Part shown: piece by piece, positions 11,326 to 21,770 of the stretch
Layout of the letters: the number at the start of each line of letters is the position of its first letter
Numbering within the stretch: the stretch's first letter is position 1
NCBI RefSeq assembly: GCF_009017415.1
Contig: NC_092409.1
Location: forward strand, 5,766,001 to 5,830,000
Direction: 5' to 3'
DNA length: 64,000 nucleotides
Source: Aspergillus flavus
Taxonomy: Eukaryota; Ascomycota; Eurotiomycetes; Eurotiales; Aspergillaceae
The notes under the pieces: model-generated
Told to the model about the DNA's origin: nothing
The model's input: the letters and a program-made list of their open reading frames with translations, nothing else
Database searches by the model: none
Translations under genes and position numbers: made by a program

Positions 11326-11899
11326 CGTGTCGGACACGCAGTAGGAATTATAAAAAATAAGCAAGGAAGGGTATTAGATCATGATCTCCAGTAGCACAAA
11401 ATTATACTAGAATGGACCATAAAAATTCTCCGCAAAGTTAAGAAACCGCGTACGACATGCGCGGGTGTCCCAATGCTCTTTTTACTTTTTTTGCGATAGC
11501 GCACGGACCATATGATATTATCTACTCTTTATTCGGATCAGAGGTTATTCCGTCCGATGGCTAACGGTGTTCGTGCGTGGCGGTTGATCCCCGGTGGCTT
11601 GGCATGCAACATAAGCATACAGCATACTGTTTTCTTGGGCTATACCAGGTGGATCGTTGAATCATTCACTAGGAGTGCCATAGTCGTGGAAAGTACCTCT
11701 TTGTTCTCTTATAATGGTGATGTACTCACCAAGTTGGAGACTTCATTCCTTGAGACGAGGGAAAATCTATGAAGTCTTCATATCGGATTCGTCATTCGTC
11801 AAGACTGTCAACTGTTACTAGGAGCGAAGCCGAGACCGCTAAACCTCTGCGTTATAAATAGTGTATAATAATGAGTCAGGTCATATTCGATACGTCGCT
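11326..11899. other. intergenic (TRM6 promoter side), no gene recognised
   Basis: Contains the TRM6 promoter and a short rightward open frame at 11512-11772 without known domains. No RNA gene seen. Confidence 0.55.
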
Positions 11900-13390
11900 A
11901 ACTTTATGGCAGCCGTTTAAAGGCCCCATCGGCGACTGAACTGATCCAACGAAGCATTCAGTTGCCTACCCGTCTCCCACAGCCAGATTTTATACTTCCA
12001 ACCCGCATTGTCATGGATATGCTTCAATGCTGCCCGAGTTATATAGACACAGCTCGGGGGGCAACAGGTCAATCAGGTGCGGAGCTATCTTCTCATGTGT
12101 ATTGTTGATATCAATCACCATCTTAGCGGCTGTGTCCAAGGTATCGTAAGACTTCCGCCTCCACTCCTCCAACCCTGAAGATGAGGACTGGGCAGATAGA
12201 CTCAAATTGTGCCAATGCAGTGTGAAAATGGCCCTATAATATCAATATCTAACAACGTAGAAGATGAAGAGCTTGCTCACCTAATAGCAATTGCAATAGT
12301 CCCACAGAAAACGCCCTAGACATCCTGACATTGTTCCAATAGAAGCCCTAGCACGACTTACAACGAAGTATCAAGTTATCAAGTTGATTTGATTGTGTAT
12401 TCATATTCGGGTCTTCGGTAGCATTTAAAACTTGGTCCAAGAGCCATATTGCTGGGGCAGAGTACCCAAGGCCTTTCATTTCTATCGATGCTACGGCTGC
12501 TTGAGACTGCGACATGTTGTCATCTTGTCAATGTCCTCTGATGTTGCTAGTTGGGAATGGCTTAAGATATCAATCGCAAAAGGCTGATCTCATGCTGATA
12601 GCTTGCACAAGAACAACCTTTAGCTGGTTAGCAAGAAAAACGTTATGAAAGAAGGGTCAGTACCGTTCCATGACAATGATCCCTGACCATATATTAATCG
12701 TTTCGTCTTCCTTCGTATAATTATGTAAATATATCAGCCACTCATAATAGAGACCCGCCACATACCCCATCCGCGCACAGCCATTGACAGATAGGAATGC
12801 ATCATCTGGCTTCCCGTGTGCATACTCATATAGCGCTAAAAGAGCGCCAGCTTAAATTAATTGAACAGTAGAAGGAAGCACTGCTTGGACCTGGGTGAAG
12901 AATAACTTGGCGGTAATGTAAAGGGACTCGCGGCTAATACGTTGCTGTTTTTGTGGTAGTATCTCAGGATGTTATGTCACTAGGCATATACTGAGCAGAA
13001 GAACTGAGAAGCTTGCTGGAGGGGGAGGCGCCGACATGGATGAGATAGTCATGAAAGCGTTTGCGACATATAATAGGGAGATAACGATGGATGCCCTGAG
13101 AATAATGCGCACTGATATCGTCGACAAACTGATTTGTCATTTGAATACTTCGACGGGTCTGCAGATATAAGGTTGTGTCTATTGCTGTCGGATTCATCAG
13201 GGGCCCCAGAGAGATGACATCCAATGGCGTGTCATTGGAGACAGTGTCCATAGAACGTATTGTTGGGTTGATGTATTTTAGCTCCGCATTTTTCCTCAGG
13301 GGAACTGTGTTGTTACCTAGGAGACGGTTCTTTGGGCAGCTGTGAAACATATTGGCAATCCAGGCCTTTCTGATTTTGATCATTGGCTTG
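11900..13390 (-). pseudogene. relic of a C6-type transcription factor (regulatory domain only)
   Basis: Reading leftward, an ATG at 13383 opens a 139-codon frame with the fungal TF middle-homology pattern, including FVDDISAHYSQGIHRYLPII and a following CRKRFHDYL. It stops at 12964. Homology resumes in another frame (HPEILPQKQQRISRESLYI, then AKLFFTQVQAVLP) and meets TAA at 12852-12854 within TVQLI*AGALLALYEYAHG. The normal residue there is Gln, so CAA became TAA. Further pieces are IWSGIIVMER near 12670, IEMKGLGYSAPAIWLLDQVL near 12470, and a helical tail to about 12010. No Zn2Cys6 cluster was found upstream. One frameshift and one nonsense change, plus missing sequence, argue for a dead gene. 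Intact members regulate metabolite or catabolic clusters. Confidence 0.65.
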
Positions 13391-13954
13391 AATTGCCATG
13401 GTATCTTATGTACCCATATGACTTACCTAGTACATTAACTGCAGGATGAAACCTGTACCTTATCACACCGTTTTTTTACGCTTCTTACAAGTCACTCACA
13501 CGAGTGGTGCATGTTCTTTTGTCACCATCTCGGACTGCCCAGGTTATAGACCGTCTGCTCTCTACAGCTGCGCTGTTTTGAGCTGCAGGGCAAAGGGATT
13601 CTTCGACAAGCATGTCCACCATCTTATGTCAGACTATGCAAAGAAATCGATGCCAATATTATTCAGCTTTCTCCTCAAAGCGACAGAAAAGGCCTAGTGG
13701 CGGCCAACAGCTGACAGTCGGTCGCCGCTAAACCATACACAGCTTTTATGTGGGTTTCTATCGTTTTAGATCGGACCTTATGCTGAACATCGACCAATAA
13801 ATGGCTAGACACTCTCGGCCCATAAGTATAACTACTTGATCATTTCTTTCAGGTCGATAAGAGTTTGAGTAGGATACTATACCAAAATCTATCTACTTAT
13901 CACCATGTTTCAATTTCGGGGCACCACATATCCAGCATTCGATATTGATACAAT
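13391..13954. other. intergenic between two relics
   Basis: No recognisable gene. This would be the former divergent promoter region between the TF relic and the transporter relic. Confidence 0.45.
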
Positions 13955-14418
13955 ATGTATACGGAGCAAAATAAGTCTGATATACGACCGGAAGGTGGCC
14001 TTCGAGGTTGGTTAGTCGTTGGGGGCTCGTTTCTTGCTTTATTTTGTACAGTTGGCTTTTTGAATGCGTATATTACACTCTACTATCCCAATATTGATAT
14101 AACATCAGCAGAATCGGTGTCTTTCAAATGTACTATGAGCAAAACAGTCTCGAGACATTAGGCTTGCGGTTTGGTAGCTTCCAAATGATAATTGGCGTTA
14201 GATCAAGTTCCTCCTCTCGTTCATATATGTCGCTTAGACTAACGGCATATCAGCTGTCTCACGGGGTTGTCTATCATGGGCGCCATGTTAAACCGTCAAG
14301 GGAACACCGACTTCTCCGGGCTGCAACTCTTTGGTGGGATAACATGCGTGCTGAGAGCATCTGCAATTGCAGCGACAGTTATCTGCTAGGTAATTTGCAC
14401 CAGAGCAGAAAGATCTGA
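13955..14418 (+). pseudogene. internally deleted MFS monocarboxylate-type transporter
   Basis: An ATG at 13955 begins MYTEQNKSD, followed by the MCT-family start GGLRGWLVVGGSFLALF and GFLNA of the first transmembrane helix. A normal intron (GTATAT at about 14066 to CAG at about 14112) joins it to IGVFQMYYEQNS, exactly as in the family. After that the text jumps to C-terminal MFS sequence: LRFGSFQMIIG, then LTGLSIMGAMLNRQG and DFSGLQLFGGITCVL in another frame. Roughly the central two thirds, most of the membrane helices, are missing. Not functional as a carrier. It lies divergently next to the TF relic, which suggests the two once formed a small accessory locus. Confidence 0.65.
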
Positions 14419-15325
14419 TACAAAACGGCTATGCAGATATCGCCAGAAGATTTTGAGTACCGGTCAACCTTTATCTAAGCTGTAACTCTAAGCAAAGCTC
14501 GTCCTGTATCCTTCAATAACCTAGCAAGGGTAGTATGTTTTAGGTTTCTTTATTTAATTCCTGGTGAGGGGCAACGCAAAATTTTCAGCTTTGGATCTCG
14601 ACTCGATCACTCATTATACAGCATAACAAACGCTGTGTGGCGATAAGATTAAACATAAAAAATTCATATTGCTCTCTGTGTCCATTACTAATTCAAGAGA
14701 AAAAAAGCATGTAGGATCGACCAGTGGCTAAAGAGGCGGGTGGATCATGTGGTGGTTGTGGCTGAGCTAATACGTAATGTGGGGTTGACGATACTAATAC
14801 GGTCGAAAACAAGGGATTCCTTGATTTTAGGCAGTGAGAAGGCTTGCTGATCGGTAATTAGTGTAAGTATGGAGGGACGTTCCGACCCAAAGACTGGCCA
14901 CCGGAAATTCGCCTTCTTATCCACTCAATGCCCCATAATTAAGTTGACGACTACTACGGAGTAGTTTATCCGGAAATCTGGGTGCCTGTTATCAACATCT
15001 ATCTATTGTGAATTGCCCTCCTCGGACCCTGTCAGGAACGCTTTGAAGAGGCTGTATGGGACAAAGTCATGGCATTTATTGTCTGACGGACATCTTCCAA
15101 AGCAAAAGTGTCTATTGGACCCCAGCCTTATCTTGAGCCACCGTTACGTATGCTCACGAAATAGCTTTGAGCCACGTCTCACTGTCCGATCAATCATTCG
15201 CGCATGAGGGAAGCGAGATTCACTAACTCGTACCCTTTGTCATACACCTTTGATTGGTCGCTCTTAACGTGCTCACCTTGCATTCATTTAAAGGCGCTGC
15301 CTTGAGTTAATATACGTCTGCCTTC
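14419..15325. other. intergenic upstream of the MINDY gene
   Basis: No gene recognised. It contains a TACGGAGTA motif at 14955-14963 inside the 13-nt near-palindrome ACTAC-GGA-GTAGT, and the promoter of the next gene. Confidence 0.5.
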
Positions 15326-18063
15326 ATGGTCTTGCGCAAACGGGCTCCGCCACACCTGTACAGTCTCAACAAGGGTAATGCTCGTGCTGAACCTCGTTCC
15401 GCAATTTCACAGATCTCCCCTACCTCCAAATCCGTGTCGTCTTCCTCCCCGAAACGCTTGACCCGACCGAGACGAGCTCAAAGCTCTCCACAACCCCATC
15501 GGCTTCCCTCTCAAGAATCAGTATATTCTCCAGATCTTAATACGTCACCTGCATTTGATTTAATGCCCTTGGAGCAAGCTCAGAGGTCTCCAGTTCGATC
15601 CTCACCGAGCGAAAGCATGAACCCATGGGCGGATGAACTGGTGGAGCGACCCGGCCAGAAACATCAGGGATATAACGGTTCGGGGCAATCGGTCGCTGAT
15701 AGTGCTCCACCAGCCGAGAGTGCGGAGAATCGAAGGGGAGATCGTGTGCCGTCTATTCTTGTTGCTGGCACCCAAAGGAGGATGGCCGCAAACGAATGGC
15801 AGCAGAACGGAGACGTCAACGACGCTCCTGACTGGGAACACGTAGGAAACTCCCCGGCTCCGCTGCAGTCCAACAATCCATTCTTGAAGGCACGACAACC
15901 CGAACAAAATCCATGGGACGATAGAAGCCCTCGCCCCTTCTCAGAAGCAACATCTGCATCACATGATAGTGCAAATGCACGTTTGGGACAAGGTCCGATT
16001 GGTCTCTCCATTTATCTGATGCACAATTTCCGCGAGCGCAACGCTAACGCACGACAGATGAAGGTTATATTCCAATGACAGCACGCTTATCGCTTTTTGA
16101 CCCGCCATCAGAGTCTCCATGGGCTGGAGAACGCTCTGCAGTGCCCCCACCGACCCTGCACGAAAGCCAGTACCCTGCGCAAGATCCGTCACACCCTCCT
16201 CAGTCAGCAGCTGGGCTTACGAACGCTCAGTCTCCTTTCCAACCGCCTCAGACGACACCTTGTGATAATCCAAATGCATATCCTCCACAACTGCATCAGC
16301 AAGGGAAACAAGCAAACCTATCACCATGGAATGAAATAGGTACTCCTGCTACTGTTTCTACTGCAAATACTGGGTCTTCACATGCTCTCATTGACCTCAA
16401 TGAGGCATCGGATGCACATATACAAACGAACCAGCGTACGGCGGCATCATCTGTGTATTCCGATATGAACGGGGGTCAGCCACATCCAATGCCATCAGAG
16501 AACAGCCAGCTAGGCCCTGCTCCACCTCTTCCTGAACGCTCAAATATTTCACAGCCTGGTCAACCGATTTCTGGTACTCCAGTCTCCGAAGCTGAAGCAC
16601 AGAATCAGCATGAACAGAGATCTGAAACTTATTCGATCAGGCATGTCAATTGGACTGACGCCACAGGAAAGCTGCGCGACTGCCCGATTCTCGCTCAAAA
16701 TAAAAATGGACCATGCCCATTGCTAGCGCTTGTTAATGCTCTCGTGCTGCGCTCAAGCCCCGATTCTCAGCCTCCTATAGTCAGAGCGCTACAAACACGA
16801 GAACAGATATCTCTTGGTTTGTTGATCGAAGCTTTATTCGACGAGTTAACAACATGCTTGGGGCCAGACGACGAGCTTCCAGACATCGAAGCCCTGAGTA
16901 GATTCTTGACTATGCTCCATACGGGCATGAATGTCAATCCACGACTCACACTGGTAGGAATTCTGTTGCAATCAGCATATTTTCCAATACTGACAAGGAA
17001 GTAGGGATCTAGCGATTCGGTGGGCACGTTTTTAGAAACTAGTGATATTAAGTTTTATGGCACTTTCGGTGTCCCGCTGCTACACGGTTGGGTCGCTGAG
17101 CCGTCTACAGAAGCGGATGGGGCGTTGACACGTGTGGCACAATTTTATGAAGACATCCAACTTCTTCCCTTTCGCAAACAAGAACTTGAGGATCGGGTAT
17201 TTCGAGGCGGGTCACTCACCCCAGAGGAAGAGCAAAGCATGAAAGATATTCAAATCATTCAGCATTTTACGGAGATCGAGAATGCCACCCAGCTCAGCAC
17301 ATTCGGGATTCAACACTTGACAGAAAAGCTGCCGCCAGGGTCACTATCGATTCTATTCCGTAATGACCACTTCTCCACCCTCTATAAACACCCTCAGAAC
17401 CATCAGCTTTTCACACTAGTCACTGACGCTGGATACTCCCATCGGGCGGAAATCGTATGGGAATCTCTCGTTGATGTCAATGGATCTCAGTCCGGCTTCT
17501 TTGCGGGTGATTTCCGCCCTGTCAGCCATACCTCGACCGGAGCCTCCGATCCATCCGGTCCAAGGACGTCCAGCAATACTAGACATTCTGGAGTCTCCTC
17601 GGCAGTCTCACATGAGCAGCAGGGCAGAGCATTGTCTCCACAGGAGCAGGCTGATGCAGATTATGCTTACGCCTTGTCCCTTCAACTACAGGAGGAAGAG
17701 CAGCAAGCCAGTGGCAGGACTCCCCGTGACCGTAATCAGCGAGCTTCCGTTCCGTACTATCCTCAAGGGTCCTCCGAGGGACCAGCTCCTGCTCGCCACC
17801 GCTCTACAGGCCATCGTCCTTCACATCAACCTAGACGACACTCGCCGTCTCGGGACGCTGATGACGTTCCGCCACCTTCTTATGAGCAGGTAGCCAATAA
17901 TGCGGCCTATCAGTCACCTCCACGAAGTTCCAACAACAGAGCTGCGCCTTATGTGGCTCCTTATCAGAGAGCCCAGTTCGGAAGACGACCGCCAGGTGTG
18001 CCTATAGCAATCGGACCATCGGATCGCCCTAAAGATCGAAATAAAGATTGTATTGTCATGTGA
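15326..18063 (+). CDS. MIY1: MINDY-family deubiquitinase with MIU and CaaX box, 873 aa
   Basis: Cysteine protease of the MINDY (DUF544) family, which trims Lys48-linked polyubiquitin from the distal end. Three exons: 15326-15992, 16058-16953, 17005-18063; the frame is restored at both joins (GQ-DEGYIP and RLTL-GSSD). A long Pro/Ser/Gln-rich, low-complexity N-terminal region covers residues 1 to about 415. The catalytic domain follows with NKNGPCPLLAL (nucleophile Cys442) and RNDHFSTLYK (His643). A ubiquitin-interacting MIU-like helix, DADYAYALSLQLQEEE, lies near residue 740. The C-terminal end is KDCIVM, a CaaX farnesylation signal, so the enzyme is probably membrane-tethered. The disordered N-terminus is much longer than in yeast Miy1. 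Confidence 0.9.
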
Positions 18064-19361
18064 ACCCACCAGGAGTTCTACCGCTACCGGTGCTAGTTTG
18101 ACGATATGTTTGATGACGAAACGAAACGATACTGGTGTATGAACCTATGTACTTTATATAGACACGAATCGGGAAGGGCAGCCGTATCTTTTTCTGCATT
18201 GTTCAAGAAGGCGAGATATGACTCGCCTGGTCGTGTTAGGGCAACAGGGCGCTTTTCCTTTTTGATGGAGCGGGTTTACCGGCTAATCGTATATGGATTT
18301 ATCTTTTGTTGTAGATCCCTACTACAATTGTTAGGAGGGTTTATATAGCGACGATAGTGTCTATGCATTTAGGCTGTTTCTATAACATTCCGGAATATAG
18401 GTCATTTCCGACGGGGGAGAATTTCTCTCATCTGTTATGATTACACGGAGGAACTTTGGCCTAGCATGTGACATAGCACGTATGCTGGACTGGTTCATCC
18501 AAAATCCTCCCATCTCCCCATTCTGTTCCGGACAGAACCATCCACCATAGGGCTCGATATCGGCAAATGTTCGAATGACGCAAGAGAGTTCTCTTATTCC
18601 CGCATTCTGGCATTGCAGAACCCCCCTGCGCCTGCAGCGTCTCGGCACCGACGCATCCATCTCTGATATCTGAGACAAGTTCCCGGCACGTTTGTTTAAT
18701 AAAAGGCTGCGGTGGGCCCACCGACATAAGCTGCCATGGGTCACCTAATTGGAGGAAGATACATTGCCTCCTTTTCTTGAATTTCTTCATGTTTCATTAA
18801 TACTCTTAGACCCTGGTTCCTGGCTTGTCGTCCGCGTCGATGAATGGTCAGGTATCGGAAATTATTCAGCGGGTATTTATTCCGTGGGGATTCCGAAGTC
18901 TGAGCGTATGGAGTATAGACTTATTATCCGGACTTTTTGAGCCGTCGGGAAAACGGACGAGAACACCAACGGGCTTTTTCCATACCATATTGGAGTGTAT
19001 TACTTGATTGCGATGGTGTGCTAGTAATTGACCAGCTATTTTTGAGGACATTTGTCTGGACATCGTCCCACGCAGTCCTATCACATCTGGCGAGATGCAA
19101 GGCGCCTCCAGACAGCATCTATAGCAAGAGACTTCTAGGTTTCATCCTTTGGGGGGCGCTCGAATCAGCTAATCTGTTAAGAACCACTGTTAATCAAATC
19201 CAAATGCCCCTAATGCACGGTGACTGGTGTCATGTTCACCAACACCTGTTGGCCAGGTTCTACTTTTCATCGGGGTTCCCGACTTGACTTTAGTATATAA
19301 ACAATCAGTTTTCCCTCCATGCTCTAACCGCACAGGCTTTGGGTCACCTCTGATTGTCATA
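18064..19361. other. intergenic, holds the GH5 promoter
   Basis: 1.3 kb without a recognisable gene. The distal part carries only short frames. The proximal end has a TATA box (annotated). I saw no clear run of carbon-repression sites. Confidence 0.5.
19294..19300 (+). promoter_or_regulatory. TATA box of the GH5 gene
   Basis: TATATAA lies 62-68 nt before the start codon at 19362, a usual distance for an inducible fungal secreted-enzyme gene with a short leader. Confidence 0.55.
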
Positions 19362-21371
19362 ATGCAACCATTACGGCTTTTGGCTCTCACAGCCATTCTT
19401 AAGGGCGCCTGGGCCCTCAGTGCCAATTGTACAGGGTCCTTTGACGCCATCTCGGCCTCTGATTTCGTCGCAAATATCAATCCAGGGTGGAATTTGGGAA
19501 ACAGTCTCGATGCTACTCCCAATGAAGATTCTTGGAATAACCCCACTGTTCAAGAATCGACCTTTGACTATGTCAAGGCAGCTGGTTTTAAAAGTGTTCG
19601 CCTTCCAGGTGCGTCCATACATAGCCCCTCCTCTTCTGAGAGACTATTCACTTATATGCTGACAATACCACTAGTTACTTGGACACATCACTTCACTAGT
19701 GAATCTCCTGACTGGACCGTTGATCCTAAATGGCTGCAGAGAGTTTCTGATGTTATTGACATGATCACGTCTCGTGGTCTGTACACTATTGTCAATGTCC
19801 ATCACGGTAAGCCATCCAAGTACGCCTATAAACATGGCCTAGTCAGTGGCTAACCATTAAGATTCCTGGGAATGGGCGGATGTCACTAAATCTGATGCAA
19901 ACATCACCCAAATTGAACAGAAATTTGAGAAACTTTGGTATCAGATTGGTACTAAGTTGGCTTGCAAGTCAAGCATGGTCGCTTTCGAAACCATCAATGA
20001 ACCACCTTGCAATACTGCTGAAGATGGTGCCAAGATCAATAAATTCAATGAAATTTTCCTCAGAGCAATCAATCGTGCCGGGGGCTTCAATGCAAAGCGA
20101 GTCGTCAACCTGGTAGGTGGAGGAATGGACAGTGTGAAAACTTCACAGTGGTTCAAGACCCCCGCCAATATCACAAACCCATGGGCTCTTCAGTTCCATT
20201 TCTATAGTCCTTGTAAGTAGACAAAATTCGTCTTCTCACATTTTTGTGCTAATGCTCTCGAACAGACGACTTTATCTTCAGCGCATGGTAAGTAGCATTT
20301 TATCCTCTACTAATACGATCTTCATGCTTAAATCTCCTAGGGGCAAGACTATATGGGGCTCGGACTCAGATAAGAGTGAGCTTGACAGCACTCTCGGCCT
20401 TCTTCGAGGCAACTTCACCGATGTTCCTATAGTCCTTGGAGAATTCGATGCCTCTCCGACCAACACTGAACCTGCAGCACGCTGGAAGTATCACGACTAC
20501 CTCATTCGCTCCACGAAGAAGTACAACATGAGCCCTATCATCTGGGACAACGGACTTGATCACCTGGACCGCTCATCAGGCATTTGGCGCGACCCAGTGT
20601 CAATCGAGATCATCACCAATGGGAATGAGACCAACAGTCTTCCCGACAGCACCGTAGACACCTCTGCGCCAAGCCAGTCGTCTTCGGCATACATTTACCA
20701 CAAAGTGGGAACAGAAGTCACTGATCAGACTCTCCCCTTCATATTAAACGACAACACCCTCGTCTCTATCCAAGACTCAAAGGGCACCACCCTAAAGGCA
20801 GACACAGATTATACCGTCTCCGGTTCCAACATCACATTCCCTGCCTCGTTCCTCTCAACTTACTACTCGGAAACCAGCGAGCCAGGCCTCCTCCCCAACT
20901 TCACCCTCAAATTCTCATCAGGCGCATCCCCCGTCGTCCAACTCGTCCAATGGGACACCCCGACACTCTCAAAGACCTCCGCTGCTGCCTCATCTATCTC
21001 CGGATCCGACCTTTCCATCCCCATCACATGGAAAGGACTTCCTAAACTCGCCACCGTAAAGGCCCTCCTCAACAACGGCACATACTTAGTTGATGACTTC
21101 ACCCAATGGTTCGGACCTTTTGGCGAAGCCAGAACAGTAAGTCTCCCTTCACTTTGCCCACTCGCGATATATCCCAGAGAGTATTAACACCCTTATTCCC
21201 AATTTATAGACATACAGCAACCAATGGAACTGGGATGACAAGAATGTGATTCTCACACAGGCTACGGTTGAGGCTGTTGTTGCTGCGGGACAGGATACGG
21301 TCTTTACGTTCGAGTTCTTTCCACGCGTTGACACAACCACAAATACGGTCAACTTTACTTTGACTGTTTGA
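19362..21371 (+). CDS. secreted GH5 endo-glucanase with X2 and CBM46-like modules, 569 aa
   Basis: Glycoside hydrolase family 5 enzyme, probably cutting beta-1,4-glucan or xyloglucan outside the cell. Six exons: 19362-19608, 19675-19806, 19862-20212, 20266-20287, 20341-21136, 21210-21371. A signal peptide (MQPLRLLALTAILKGAWALS) precedes the barrel. GH5 landmarks: NPGWNLGNSLDA, VTWTHHF, VNVHHDSW, acid/base Glu173 in FETINEPP, nucleophile Glu285 in VLGEFDAS. The C-terminal third has an Ig-like X2 module (TLPFILNDNTLVSI, DYTVSGSNITFPASF) and then a beta-rich CBM46-like module (LSIPITWKGLPK to the end). GH5-X2-CBM46 is an order known from bacterial GH5 subfamily 4 enzymes. The tiny 22-nt exon 4 is well supported, since it restores PYDFIFSAWGKTIWG. 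Confidence 0.9.
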
Positions 21372-21770
21372 GATGTAGGAAGTTCTTTTTATTCGTATGG
21401 ATATTGTTATTTTTCTCTTCTCATAACCTATTACTTGATTTCGCTCTTTGTGTTATATTATTGATCTTTGGTTTTTTCGAATTGGCTTTTTATGTTAATT
21501 TGAACAATGGTAAAGATTTCCGAAGCGCTCTATTGACGTAAGTTAAGCGTAGTATGTAGGCTCTATAACTGCTAATTGTTAGGGCCAGCCGGGTAGTGAC
21601 ATAGTACGATTGTATAGAAAGCTGCAATCAATATTGATTAATATGTTGATTAAATTAACCTAATCACATAACCCAAAGTCCATTCCGCTATTAGTAGTCA
21701 TATTATCATTACCAACCAGATCCAACGTCCAAATCAAAAACGCGCTATATACAAGACTAAGCAAACTCGC
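21372..21770. other. convergent 3' spacer
   Basis: AT-rich tail-to-tail region between the GH5 gene and the DUF221 gene; nothing else recognised. Confidence 0.6.
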
